A DNA stretch of 32,579 nucleotides from assembly GCA_001304315.1 (NCBI GenBank), contig LJUW01000023.1, forward strand, positions 1 through 32,579. The letters are read 5' to 3'. The notes under the pieces were generated by a model. That model did no database searches and was not told the DNA's origin. It worked only from the letters and a program-made list of their open reading frames with translations. Shown here in pieces: positions 7,123 through 17,000 of this stretch. The stretch comes from a candidate division Zixibacteria bacterium SM23_73_2. Lineage in GTDB: Bacteria; Zixibacteria; MSB-5A5; SM23-73-2. Position 1 is the stretch's first letter. Every line of letters begins with the position of its first letter. A program made the position numbers and the translations under genes.

Positions 7123-8187
7123 ATGCCCAGATTCATTAAAAAGGTATCAAAAAAAGCTGGCCTTTCACCGGGAGCTTTAGTTCACATCGGGAAGAAGAAA
7201 GTCGAAAAGACCAGGATCAGAATTATCGACTATGATGAATCGCAGTTACAGGAGAAGGAGGTAAAGGAAGTTGAGGAATGCTTTCCTTTCAAGGAAAAAC
7301 CGACTGTTACCTGGATAAACATAGATGGTCTTCATCAAGTTGAGATCATAGAGAAAATCGGGAAGTATTTTGACGTGCATCCGCTGGTGTTAGAGGACAT
7401 CGTGAACACGGGACAGCGTCCCAAATTGGAAGATTTAGAGAGCTACCTCTTCATTGTCCTGAAAATGCTGTCCTATGATGAGAAAGAGAAAGAAGTCTCG
7501 GTTGAACAGTTCAGTTTCATCCTGGGTCCAAATTTCGTTATTTCTTTTCAGGAAAGAGTAGGTGATGTTTTTAACCCCATAAGGGAAAGAATCAGAAATG
7601 CAAAAGGTCGTATTAGAAAAATGGGATCTGATTATCTTGCATATGCCCTGATGGATGCAGTGGTTGATAACTATTTCGCAATCCTGGAGAGACTCGGAGA
7701 AGAGATAGAGTCAATTGAGGAGGAGTTGGTCCACAATCCAAACCCAGAGACTTTACAGATAATCCACAATTTGAAAAGGGAGATGATTCTCTTAAGAAAA
7801 TCGGTTTGGCCCTTAAGGGAGGTAATCAGTGCTCTGGAGAGAGGCGAATCAACGCTCATCGGGGATTCCACCGGTATATATTTCAGAGATGTTTACGACC
7901 ATACCATTCAGGTGATCGATACCATAGAGACATTCCGGGATATGGTATCCGGAATGCTGGATATTTATCTCTCAAGCGTGAGTAACAGAATGAATGAAGT
8001 GATGAAGGTGTTGACTATTTTCGCTGCGATATTTATACCGCTCACTTTCATTGCAGGACTCTATGGAATGAATTTTGAATTTATGCCGGAGCTCAAGTGG
8101 CACTGGGGTTATTTTGGGGTACTGGCTATTATGGCTGCTGTTGGTATTTCTTTGCTGTTTTATTTTAAGAAGAAAAGATGGCTATGA
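7123..8187 (+). CDS. corA: CorA family Mg2+/Co2+ channel
   Basis: 354 residues from the ATG at 7123, chosen because GGGAGGTTAATTCTA precedes it and both fragments begin at the same methionine. A soluble N-terminal funnel domain (about 1-245) includes 'HPLVLEDIVNTGQRPKLED' and a long charged helix region. Two C-terminal membrane helices follow. The first ends in the YGMN signature (Gly315-Met316-Asn317), followed by the short periplasmic loop 'FEFMPELKWHW' and the second helix, ending in a basic tail. This is the selectivity motif of pentameric CorA channels, which take up divalent cations in the inner membrane. It is the only intact copy among four corA-derived stretches here. It is followed by a CNNM/CorC-like gene, a second protein linked to magnesium handling. 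Confidence 0.95.
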   Translation: MPRFIKKVSKKAGLSPGALVHIGKKKVEKTRIRIIDYDESQLQEKEVKEVEECFPFKEKPTVTWINIDGLHQVEIIEKIGKYFDVHPLVLEDIVNTGQRPKLEDLESYLFIVLKMLSYDEKEKEVSVEQFSFILGPNFVISFQERVGDVFNPIRERIRNAKGRIRKMGSDYLAYALMDAVVDNYFAILERLGEEIESIEEELVHNPNPETLQIIHNLKREMILLRKSVWPLREVISALERGESTLIGDSTGIYFRDVYDHTIQVIDTIETFRDMVSGMLDIYLSSVSNRMNEVMKVLTIFAAIFIPLTFIAGLYGMNFEFMPELKWHWGYFGVLAIMAAVGISLLFYFKKKRWL

Positions 8188-8241
8188 AAAAACTTTACTC
8201 AGCCGAGCATTAAGATAAGGTTAATTGAAGTAGTCGTTTTC

Positions 8242-8270
8242 TTAACCGAAGTTAAATGGTTATATATAAT
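8242..8270 (+). promoter_or_regulatory. Candidate promoter of the CNNM-like gene
   Basis: TTAACC (8242-8247), 17 bases, TATAAT (8265-8270), 31 bases before the ATG at 8301. The -10 box is perfect and the -35 box is weak. Confidence 0.5.
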
Positions 8271-8300
8271 ATAGGAATCAGGATATAAAATAAAAATACT

Positions 8301-9539
8301 ATGATCTCGAGTACTAAGATAATAATAGTGGTGATGTTAATTATCCTGTCAGCTTTTTTCTCTGGCGTGGAGATTGCCCTGTTCTCCGTGAGCAGACTCC
8401 GGGTAAAACATCTTGTTAAGAAAAAAGTAAGAGGTGCCAAAGATGTTGAAAATTTGAAGGACAAGCCACAAAGGTTGCTGATAACCATACTCATAGGCAA
8501 CAATGTGGTGAATATTGGGGCATCTGCACTGGCAACATCTATAGTATTTGAGTTTACCGAAAGCTTTGCAGTCAGTATAACCACCGGTATAATGACTTTG
8601 ATTATACTCATTTTTGGTGAGATCACACCCAAGACCCTGGCAACTAAATACAATGAACAGATCGCTTTGGTCGTAGCAAAACCTTTGGAGTTTCTTCAAA
8701 TAGTGCTTTTCCCATTGATAGTCATTTTTGAGATTTTTACTAACATGTTAACGAATATATCAGGCCAGAAGCCCAGACCTCTGGTAACAGAAGAAGAAAT
8801 AGAGACTTTTGTTACTGTTGCTGAAAAAACAGGTCAAATCAAGGATATCGAAAAAAAGATGATACATAGGATCTTCAAACTTGATGATTTACAAGCAAAG
8901 GATGTGATGACCCCACGGAACAAAATCGTTTCTGTCTCCATTGACACCCAAATCAAAGATGTTGCAGATTTTTTCCATTCCAAAGGCTATGCCAGATTAC
9001 CGGTATACAAAGAGAGCCTTGATCATATAAAGGGATTTGTACATGTAATAGATCTACAGAAGGTAATTCTGCATAAAGGAGATGAACCAGTAAGCACTAT
9101 TATGAGACCTACTCTCTTTGTACCTGAATCGAAAAAACTTGATTCATTATTGAGGTTTTTCCAGCGCAGAAAACAGCATATGGCAATTGTGGTGAACCAG
9201 TTTGGCACCAATACAGGACTGGTAACCCTGGAAGATGTTCTAGAGGAGATAGTGGGTGAGATAATCGATGAGACTGAGAAAATTGAACCTGTGATAAAAA
9301 AGATATCGGAGCGATCTTATCTGGTTCAAGGTAGGGCAGATATAGATGAGATTAATGATAAATGCAAGTTGAATCTGCCAGAGGAGAAAGCTCCATACTC
9401 TATTTCCAGTTACATATTAGATAAAATCGGCAGAATACCAAAAGAGGGAGAGATCATTAAATTACCAAAGTGTGAAATTAAGATCAAAAGCATGGAAGGG
9501 AACAGCATTAACATCGTGGTACTAACTCGCAGGAGGTGA
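8301..9539 (+). CDS. CNNM/CorC-type membrane protein (DUF21, CBS pair, CorC-HlyC domain)
   Basis: 412 residues. The N-terminal DUF21 membrane domain (about 1-165) includes 'SAFFSGVEIALFSVSRLRVKHLV' and 'FGEITPKTLAT'. A CBS-domain pair (about 195-315) starts with 'DVMTPRNKIVSVSIDTQIKDV' and has 'GLVTLEDVLEEIVGEIIDE' at its end. A C-terminal CorC/HlyC transporter-associated domain (about 330-410) completes the standard architecture. Family members have been linked to Mg2+ export or protection against high Mg2+; older annotations call them haemolysins. Its place 113 bases after corA fits a magnesium role, though the direct activity is inferred. The ribosome-binding site is weak, and a promoter candidate lies just upstream. 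Confidence 0.92.
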   Translation: MISSTKIIIVVMLIILSAFFSGVEIALFSVSRLRVKHLVKKKVRGAKDVENLKDKPQRLLITILIGNNVVNIGASALATSIVFEFTESFAVSITTGIMTLIILIFGEITPKTLATKYNEQIALVVAKPLEFLQIVLFPLIVIFEIFTNMLTNISGQKPRPLVTEEEIETFVTVAEKTGQIKDIEKKMIHRIFKLDDLQAKDVMTPRNKIVSVSIDTQIKDVADFFHSKGYARLPVYKESLDHIKGFVHVIDLQKVILHKGDEPVSTIMRPTLFVPESKKLDSLLRFFQRRKQHMAIVVNQFGTNTGLVTLEDVLEEIVGEIIDETEKIEPVIKKISERSYLVQGRADIDEINDKCKLNLPEEKAPYSISSYILDKIGRIPKEGEIIKLPKCEIKIKSMEGNSINIVVLTRRR

Positions 9540-9609
9540 ACTTGAAGTATAACTGGCAAGAGCACTACTGCTTTCGGCATATAAAGCGTTCCTAAAATGT
9601 TAAGACATG

Positions 9610-9638
9610 TTGATTTATGATCAATGAGTATGTATAAT
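9610..9638 (+). promoter_or_regulatory. Promoter of the lapA-like gene
   Basis: TTGATT (9610-9615), 17 bases, TATAAT (9633-9638), about 50 bases before the chosen ATG. Confidence 0.65.
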
Positions 9639-9688
9639 TAAAACATAAATAAGTACGTTGAGATTTGTATCAATATAGGAGTGTACTT

Positions 9689-9895
9689 ATGAAATCCAAA
9701 AGTATTATCATTCTTATCATATCTTTGTTATTTCTGATAATAATTCTACAGAACACCCAGGTTGTTACGTTGCAATTGTTCTTCTGGAAAATCGAGATGT
9801 CCCGGATCATTCTTTTGATTCTAACATTGCTAATAGGCGCTGTTATTGGATATGCTGTTGCTGAAATTGGAGCTGGTAGGCATAAAAATAAATGA
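9689..9895 (+). CDS. lapA: LapA-like small inner-membrane protein (DUF1049)
   Basis: 68 residues from the ATG at 9689, preceded by TAGGAG with seven-base spacing; a TTG at 9665 in the same frame has no such site. Two membrane helices (about 5-22 and 38-60) flank the family signature 'QNTQVVTLQLFFWKIEMSRIILLI'. In E. coli LapA works with LapB in control of lipopolysaccharide synthesis. Many lineages carry LapA-like proteins alone, so the role here is not certain. It has its own promoter and sits between the CNNM-like gene and a corA 3' fragment. Confidence 0.82.
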   Translation: MKSKSIIILIISLLFLIIILQNTQVVTLQLFFWKIEMSRIILLILTLLIGAVIGYAVAEIGAGRHKNK

Positions 9896-9931
9896 CAGAG
9901 TGTATTTTAACGTCGTTCCAATACTCATATG

Positions 9932-10077
9932 CTCACTTTCATTGCAGGACTCTATGGAATTAATTTTTAATTTATGCCAGAGCTCAAGTGGCACGGGGGT
10001 CATTTTGTGATACTGGTTATTATAGCATTGATGGTATCTCCATGCTGATTTATTTAAAGAGGAAGAGGCGGCTATAA
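9932..10077 (+). pseudogene. corA: corA 3' fragment (last ~48 codons, degraded)
   Basis: From 9932 the sequence reads 'LTFIAGLYGIN F* FMPELKWHGGHF', matching intact CorA residues 307-330 ('LTFIAGLYGMNFEFMPELKWHWGYF'). A TAA replaces the Glu codon and the channel signature reads YGIN. After a frameshift near 10030 it ends 'GISMLIYLKRKRRL' and a stop, matching 'GISLLFYFKKKRWL'. No 5' part precedes it. It ends 24 bases before the L,D-transpeptidase start. DNA identity to 8041-8187 is high in the first 70 bases. Confidence 0.9.
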
Positions 10078-10101
10078 GAGAATGATAAAAGGAGATTTCA
10101 C

Positions 10102-11787
10102 ATGCATACTTTAAATCTCCGTTTTTTCTCAGCTATTATTCTAACGATTTTTTTTGTGATCGGGCAATTCCAAGGTGTTTTTGCCCAGACATTGTCCCAA
10201 CAGATAAATGACCTTCTAAGAAATCGGATCGAAGCAGCGGGCGCTCCTCCGAGGATAGCTGTTGGGGAAGAAGTCCTTCACGCTTCGGTAATGTTACCAC
10301 TTTTCTATGAACGACGAATGTACTCACCAGCTTGGAGTAACACCGATGGTCCCTTACCGACAGCTGAGGTTTTAATCGGAGAAATCCATAAGTCCGACCG
10401 TGAAGGACTCAGACCGGATGACTATCATCTGGGTGAAATCGAAGAAATGTTGAAAGTGATTCACCAGGATCAAAAGAGGAAAAGCACACCTAATCCAGGT
10501 ATGTTAGCTGACTTAGACCTGTTGTTAACAGATGCTTTTTTGATCTATGGCTCCCATTTGTTAGCTGGTAAAGTTGATCCTGAAAAGATCGATGCTGAAT
10601 GGATCGCAAACCGAAGAGAAAAAGATATGGCCCAGGTGCTCGAGAAAGCTCTAAGTTCCATGCAGATAGAAGAAACGTTACAAACCATTCTTCCTTCGCA
10701 ACCTGGCTATAAAAGACTCCGAGATGCTCTGGCACACTATCGAAATATTGCCCAAAAGGGAGGGTGGCCAGTGATAACTGAGGGACCCAAAATGCAAAAA
10801 GGCGACCGCGGAGAGCGCGTTGTGCTCCTGCGGAACAGGCTTATCGCCAATTCGAATCTTGAATCCCGGAGAGAAGGTGATCAGGAGTTATTTGACGATG
10901 GTTTGGAGCAGGCGGTTCGAGAGTTCCAGAAGAGGCACGCATTGAGTATCGATGGCATAGTTGGAGATGCTACCCTGAAAGCATTGAACATCTCTGCAGA
11001 GGAACGGGTGCGTCAGATCGAACTGAACATGGAACGCTGGCGCTGGCTTCCTGAGCAGCTGGGGGAAAGGTTTATTCTTGTGAACATTGCCAACTTTGAA
11101 TTAGATGTATTTGAAAACGGTCAAAAGGTAATGGGTATGCGGGCAGTAGTGGGGAGACATTACCGCAGAACCCCAGTGTTCAGTGACAGAATGACCTATC
11201 TGGTCTTAAATCCCTATTGGCATATTCCGACAAACATCGCCCAACTGGATATATTACCCCAAATCCGCAAAGATCCAGACCATTTAGCAAAACTAAAGAT
11301 CAAGGTTTTTCAAGGCTGGGGCGCTGAAGCAAATGAAATCGATCCTGAAACCATTGACTGGTCTGAGGTCAAAGTCAAGAACTCAGGTTACAGATTCCGC
11401 CAAGAGCCTGGCCCCATGAATTCACTCGGTCGGGTGAAATTCATGTTTCCAAACAAATTCAACGTTTACCTCCACGATACTCCCTCTAGGAAACTTTTTG
11501 CAAAGTCCCAGCGAGCCTTCAGCTCCGGTTGCATCAGGATCGAAAAAGCGATTGAGCTGGCAGAATACTTATTGAGGAGCGATCCTAATTGGACCAAAGA
11601 AAAAATACTGGCTGAAATAGATAAAGATGTGGAAAAAACCATTAGTTTACCCGAGCCCATTTTAGTACATCTGCTTTACTGGACAGCATGGGCAGATGAG
11701 GATGGCTCCGTTCAATTTCGCGATGACATCTACGCACGGGATAATCTGCTGGATAAAGCTCTGCAGGAGAAGCCACCCACCAAATGA
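10102..11787 (+). CDS. LdtD/YcbB-type L,D-transpeptidase
   Basis: 561 residues, with a signal peptide (about 1-28, 'GVFA-QT'). The N-terminal scaffold contains 'RMYSPAWSNTDGPLPTAEVL' and 'SDREGLRPDDYH', typical of YcbB. A peptidoglycan-binding repeat (about 230-300) has 'LFDDGLEQAVREFQKRH' and 'DGIVGDATLKALN'. The C-terminal YkuD catalytic domain has 'HDTPSRKLFAKSQRAFSSGCIRI', with catalytic Cys477. The family makes 3-3 (mDAP-mDAP) peptidoglycan cross-links and, in E. coli, helps the wall withstand outer-membrane assembly stress. The ATG follows AAAGGAGATTTCAC. The stop overlaps the next gene's ATG by four bases, the same ldtD-mepK order known in E. coli. Confidence 0.93.
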   Translation: MHTLNLRFFSAIILTIFFVIGQFQGVFAQTLSQQINDLLRNRIEAAGAPPRIAVGEEVLHASVMLPLFYERRMYSPAWSNTDGPLPTAEVLIGEIHKSDREGLRPDDYHLGEIEEMLKVIHQDQKRKSTPNPGMLADLDLLLTDAFLIYGSHLLAGKVDPEKIDAEWIANRREKDMAQVLEKALSSMQIEETLQTILPSQPGYKRLRDALAHYRNIAQKGGWPVITEGPKMQKGDRGERVVLLRNRLIANSNLESRREGDQELFDDGLEQAVREFQKRHALSIDGIVGDATLKALNISAEERVRQIELNMERWRWLPEQLGERFILVNIANFELDVFENGQKVMGMRAVVGRHYRRTPVFSDRMTYLVLNPYWHIPTNIAQLDILPQIRKDPDHLAKLKIKVFQGWGAEANEIDPETIDWSEVKVKNSGYRFRQEPGPMNSLGRVKFMFPNKFNVYLHDTPSRKLFAKSQRAFSSGCIRIEKAIELAEYLLRSDPNWTKEKILAEIDKDVEKTISLPEPILVHLLYWTAWADEDGSVQFRDDIYARDNLLDKALQEKPPTK

Positions 11788-12794
11788 TCGAGCAAGATTT
11801 AATGGATCGATTACCTATGAAGTGGTTTTGTAAATTCACTTTGGCAATTTTTCTCTTGAGCCGTATGATACCCATCTCCTCCAAGCTCTCCGCGGGAGAG
11901 CCTAATGAATTCTCACCTGAGAGAGCGGTGTTTTCTGTTAAATTCAGGGAGGAAGTGTCACCTTACCGGGTAATGGGAGTCTTTGTTCTCCCCCAGGAGG
12001 AGTTTACTCTGGAAGCACTGGACAACAAGGAAAGAAAACAGTATATACTTGAAACCTCTGCAGGTCAAGTGGAGCAAGTGGCTGTCAATAAATGGAGGTG
12101 GCGGGCTCCAGCAGAGACCGGTCTTTATCCGGTCAAGATCATCCATCCCCAAATGTCCGATTCCATCACTTTGAATATCTTCGTCTTGGTACCATACAAA
12201 CAATTAAAAGGTGAATATCTCAACGATTATCGGATAGGCAATTACCCCAGCATTCCGTGGAGGCAATTACCCATCTACAAACCTCCAAAAGGTTTCCTTG
12301 AGGTCACAAAAGAAAATGAGGAGACTTTTGTATCCCCCCATTTCAAACTGAAGCAATTTCTTTGCAAGCAGGAGAGTGGCTATCCTAAATATGTGGTCCT
12401 GAGGGAACGGTTGCTTTTGAAGTTGGAGATGATACTGGAAAAAGTTAATGAGAGGGGATACCATTGTGAGAACTTCAGTATCCTCAGTGGATACCGAACA
12501 CCGTATTACAACAAACTCATTGGAAACGTGAAATACAGTCGACATATGTGGGGAGGCGCTGCGGATATATTCATAGATGAAAATCCCAAAGATGATATGA
12601 TGGACGACCTCAACCAGGATGGAAAGATAAATTATCGGGACGCGGCTATCATATATGATATCATAGATGATATGTATGGCAAGCACTGGTACAGTGTGTT
12701 TGTGGGGGGCTTAGGAAGGTATAGAAAAACAGAATCACATGGACCGTTTGTCCACGTGGATGTAAGAGGCTTCCGGGCAAGGTGGGGAGATTAG
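11784..12794 (+). CDS. MepK-like M15/DUF882 peptidoglycan endopeptidase with a dockerin-like Ca2+ loop
   Basis: 336 residues; the ATG overlaps the upstream TGA (ATGA). An internal ATG at 11817 would place the signal peptide ('KWFCKFTLAIFLLSRMIPI') at the very N-terminus, so the start is not certain. A beta-rich middle part (about 45-150) precedes the peptidase domain. Visible zinc-site residues are His254 and Asp261 in 'SRHMWGGAADIF', and His324 with Asp326 in 'HGPFVHVDVRG'. Between them lies DLNQDGKINYRD (275-286), a textbook EF-hand/dockerin calcium loop that the short E. coli MepK does not have as far as I know. MepK cuts the 3-3 cross-links made by LdtD, so this pair probably makes and removes the same bond. 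Confidence 0.87.
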   Translation: MIEQDLMDRLPMKWFCKFTLAIFLLSRMIPISSKLSAGEPNEFSPERAVFSVKFREEVSPYRVMGVFVLPQEEFTLEALDNKERKQYILETSAGQVEQVAVNKWRWRAPAETGLYPVKIIHPQMSDSITLNIFVLVPYKQLKGEYLNDYRIGNYPSIPWRQLPIYKPPKGFLEVTKENEETFVSPHFKLKQFLCKQESGYPKYVVLRERLLLKLEMILEKVNERGYHCENFSILSGYRTPYYNKLIGNVKYSRHMWGGAADIFIDENPKDDMMDDLNQDGKINYRDAAIIYDIIDDMYGKHWYSVFVGGLGRYRKTESHGPFVHVDVRGFRARWGD

Positions 12795-12866
12795 ATTAAA
12801 ATCACTCTTATAAAAACATGGTTATGGAAAAAATAGCGATAATTTACAGTAAGGTCGATTTATTCA

Positions 12867-13778
12867 ATGAAAGATCATATTATGAAATTTCCCTACTATT
12901 ACAGGATTAAACAGTTTTTAAATCACTATTTGGGAGGATTATATAAGAGAGCTGATGAGCATCATATTTTCTTGCTGGGTGGCTCATTAGCTTTTTCGCT
13001 TTTCGTCTGCACAATTCCTCTCGTTCTCGTAATTTTCTTTGTCTTAGGCATCATTTTGGAAGAATCTTACGTTAGACAACAGATAGTGTTTTTTATAGAC
13101 AGAATTATCCCCTATTCAGAATATGCCTCTTTTATCAAAAGGATTATCTTCTCCCGAGTTAGTGAGATTATAGCATATAAAACTTTAGCTGGTTACGTAG
13201 GAGTTTTGGGCTTGCTGATTGCTGCAAGCGGATTATTTAGCACTATGAGAACGGCTTTAAACACTATTTTCAAAGGTAAGGGGAAAAAACCTTCGTTTGC
13301 TGAGAAATTTAAAGATTTTGGAATAATCTTGTTGGTGTTGGCTTTTTTCTTAATTTCTACAGCCATTTTGCCCACTTTAGAAATTATAAAGGATTCAGCC
13401 TATAAAATTGAATTTCTGAGCTTTTTCAGGCTGAGTGCAGTGCAGAAGTCCTTATTTTCAATTTTAGCCTTTTTGATTATTTTCTTGTTATTCTTCGCTC
13501 TGTACTATTTTCTCCCGCATGAAAAGTTGAGCAAAAGAGCAGCTATTATCAGTGCCTTTTGGGGCGCAATATTATGGGAGATTGCGAAACAAGCTTTCGG
13601 CTACTATATAACCAATTTAAGTTCATTGGGAAGGATTTATGGTGCCTATGCTCTGATCATTGTAGTTGCATTTTGGATCTACTACTCCTCTCTTGTCTTT
13701 CTACTCGGTGCAGAGATTGGACAGTTGTATTCAGAGCGTATCAGGGATATAAGTATAACAGGAAAATCTCAGCCATAA
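12867..13778 (+). CDS. YihY/BrkB family inner-membrane protein (UPF0761)
   Basis: 303 residues with about six membrane segments. Family hallmarks include 'DEHHIFLLGGSLAFSLFVCTIPLVLVIFFVLG', 'GLLIAASGLFSTMRTALNTIF' and the late 'FWGAILWEIAKQAFGYYITNLSSLGRIYGAYALIIVVAFWIYYSSLVFLLGAEIGQ' region (quoted in pieces by its key parts LWEIAK, YGAYA and LLGAEI). The function is not established; older names (ribonuclease BN, BrkB) are not supported for the family. The ATG has only a distant TAAGG, and an alternative start at 12882 exists. It has no tight coupling to its neighbours. Confidence 0.87.
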   Translation: MKDHIMKFPYYYRIKQFLNHYLGGLYKRADEHHIFLLGGSLAFSLFVCTIPLVLVIFFVLGIILEESYVRQQIVFFIDRIIPYSEYASFIKRIIFSRVSEIIAYKTLAGYVGVLGLLIAASGLFSTMRTALNTIFKGKGKKPSFAEKFKDFGIILLVLAFFLISTAILPTLEIIKDSAYKIEFLSFFRLSAVQKSLFSILAFLIIFLLFFALYYFLPHEKLSKRAAIISAFWGAILWEIAKQAFGYYITNLSSLGRIYGAYALIIVVAFWIYYSSLVFLLGAEIGQLYSERIRDISITGKSQP

Positions 13779-14095
13779 TATGCAGTCTGAAATCTCCAAA
13801 AAGTAAAAGGTAAATCGAATGATAGTCTCAATAGAAGCCATGGGTATACTTATAATTGTTCACCTATCTTTGTTCAGCTGACCATCGTAACAGATATGGT
13901 CTGAATGAACTTAATATGTAGTTCTCAAGTGAAACACATCTCAGTTATCCTGTCGTTTTTGTGCATTCGGGAGTTTGATCGCAGATAATATGCTGCTTTA
14001 TCTTATAATGGACATGGGAAGTATGACTGAGAAAGAATCTGTTTCTTTTTTATCGCTCAAGTTTGCGGATCGGATATAATAGTTTTAAGAAAAGT
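13779..14095. other. Intergenic stretch with no recognised feature
   Basis: About 317 bases between the YihY gene and TamB. No open frame with a ribosome-binding site, no RNA gene and no strong hairpin was seen. TATAAT at 14075-14080 has no matching -35 box. Confidence 0.5.
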
Positions 14096-17000
14096 ATGAA
14101 ACGCAAAAAATCTATACGTAAAAGGTTATTTCATTGGCTGGGAGGAGGGATCCTACTTTTTTCTGTGGCAGTTATTTTTTTTCTTTTTTTCCTCACCTTA
14201 AGTCCAGGTGAAAAACTACTAAAAGGAATAGCCGAGTCACGACTTAAGGCTTTGTTAAAACAGGAGGTTCGAATCGGCACTTTGGAAACGAATCTTTTCT
14301 CCCGCATTCAACTGCAAGATGTCGAAATTCATCAGGTGCAATCTGGTGAGAGGATTCCTTTTTTGAGCTTGAATTACGTGAAGTTAAAATACTCTCTTCT
14401 AAACCTTCTTAGTAGAAGGTTTTTGATTAAATCCTTAAACCTGGACAGCTTGAACTTAAATATTTACCGAGACAGTTCGGGAATATTTAATCTTCCTTTA
14501 CAATCCTCATCCACAAAAAGGGATAGTGTATCATCCAAACGTCGATTTGATATTCGATTGAATCAATTTTCGCTTCGTAACTCCTCGATACGATACATAG
14601 ATAATCTGGCTGGTATAGATGGCTCACTTAAAAACCTTGCCATTACTGTTCAAAACAATAGGTATGAGATATATAACTATCGAATATATGTGGATTCTGG
14701 TTTCGTGCAATACCAAGATATTCCTTTATCTGGATCCAACATGAAGCTGAGCGGGTTCTTGAGCCCCCACAAGCTAAGGTTGGATTCGCTCTGGGTGGAT
14801 TTTCCTGGTCTGGAGTTTGATGGAAATGCTGAAGTTGTTATGGACCATGACACAACTATTACTGGTGATTTCTCTATACAAGGTAATTCCAGTTATCTGG
14901 TCGAGGCAGCAGGTGAAATGTTGCCCAAACAGCTTTCTTTAGTACCCGGTGATTTGAATATGGCTTTGCATCTGGAGAGTACTCTAAACCGTCCAGAAGT
15001 AAAAGCTCAACTCCAACTTCTGACATTTGACATTGCCCCCATTCGCATTGAGCACGGGTTGATTAAGGCAAACTGGACACCCGGTTCCATAGATTTGGAA
15101 AATCTGAGACTTCAGCTCTTAGGGGGTGTGATTTCCGGACAGGGGAAACTATCAACAGACAGCCTTTTACCCTACCAACTCTCTTTGTCCGTTGAAGGAG
15201 TTGATCTGGTGAAGATATGGCAATCTCTGTATGATGAAGCTTCTCCATATCAGGGGATATTAAGTGGGGAGCTAAACGCTTCAGGCTCCGCTGGAGATCC
15301 CAAAGACTGGAACATTTATGCAGATTTAAGTTTAAAGCAGCCAAAGTACCGAATGAAATCGCTGCCTTACCTGTCTGCTAAACTCACCGTTGAACAAAGA
15401 ATGGTAAATTTTTTGCTGCAACAGGGGAATTCTCATATCTTAACCAAGGTTCAATTGGACGGGAAAGATCTTGAGGGAGAATTTTCAGCAGAGATACCTC
15501 AGCTTGAGCCTCTGGCTGCATTGGCTAATTTTCCTGAGCTAACTGGAAAGCTGCAAATAGGTGGAGTACTTAGTGGTACTTTGGATTCACCTCAAATTCA
15601 GTCAGAGATAAGAGCCGAAAACATTAAATACCAGAATTTCCCGGTAGACAGCCTGACAGCCCGTGTAATATACCGGGAGGGTCAGGCTTATATTTCGGAA
15701 CTTCATTTTGCTGGTGATCTAAATCCTATTGACACGATTCAACCACCATTCCATTTCACGAATTTTACAGGTGGGATCATGTATCACGGTCATGCCAGCG
15801 GTAAAGTGGATAGCCTTACCGGGGAGGTCACTGTCGACTTAGTTAAACCCAGCTATGCAGATATTCGGTTCGATGAGGGATTTTTAAAGATAGTACTGGA
15901 TGGTCGGAGAATAAGCCTATCATCTCTTCAATTGCGGCGCGATTCCCTTTTGATCAAAGGCAAAGGGGAATACCATATCCCTTCCTCCCAAGGAGGATGT
16001 GAAATAGAACTAATGGAGATTCCCCTCAGTACCTATGATCTCGAAGACAGGATTTCTGATCTTTTTAGAAAGTTAGAGCAGGGCAAATCCCATGTGGATT
16101 ATGTAGGAAAATTAATTGGTACATTTGCTCTATCTGAGACTAAACAGTTTTCGATCAAAATGAGTGGAGATCAAATAAACCTCCAGAAATTCAAGGTTAT
16201 GTTACCAGAGTCTCAAGACATCGGAGGATTGCTCGATTTCGATCTTAATTTCTCCGGAAGTTTTATCAATCCCCAGGCAGAACTTGATTTTCTAATCCAG
16301 AAACCTCGTTATGAACTTTTGGATATGGATTCGGTGAGAGCAAAATTGATTTTCACCGATGACCAATTTCAGTTTCAACCGATAGTAATCTATGATCGAG
16401 GCCAGAATTATTCGGCTTCCGGATTGGTAGAATTAGAAAAAAGAGATGATGGCAGTTATTTTATTTCAGAACATAGCTTGTTAGAGGGGAAGGCCTCAGG
16501 GCAGAATTTTGATCTCAGCTTGCTTTTCCCATTCTTATCCCAAGACATGCAGGTGGCTGGTCGCCTATCCTTCGATTTGAACTGGCACGGGACCTTAGCC
16601 CAACCGCATCCGGCTGGCAAGATAATGGTTCGGGACGCATCGATTCGTTTGGGTCCCAATGCACAAGCTGTTGAGCAGATCGATGTAAGCCTCTCTATGG
16701 AAGATTCGGTTGTGAATGTCGAAAAAGTGAGTGCTGTAATCAAAGACACCCCGTTTCATCTCCAGGCACAAATCATAGCATCACACTGGAGAAGCTTTGA
16801 CCTTCAGACCAGCGCGAGCATTTCGGACTTTGGCAATATAATTGGAAAAGGAACGATTTCCTCTGATTCACTGAACTTCAATGCTCAAATTAAACAGATG
16901 GACCTTACACTCTTACAACCGTTTTTCAACGATTTTAAAAAACTATCTGGAACTTTGAATATGGAAATTGGTCTTACCGGTTCACCTAAAAATCCAAATA

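Noticed and set aside
8301-9539. Haemolysin
   Set aside because: The DUF21-CBS-CorC architecture and the corA neighbour fit a Mg2+-linked membrane protein; the haemolysin name is a historical annotation.
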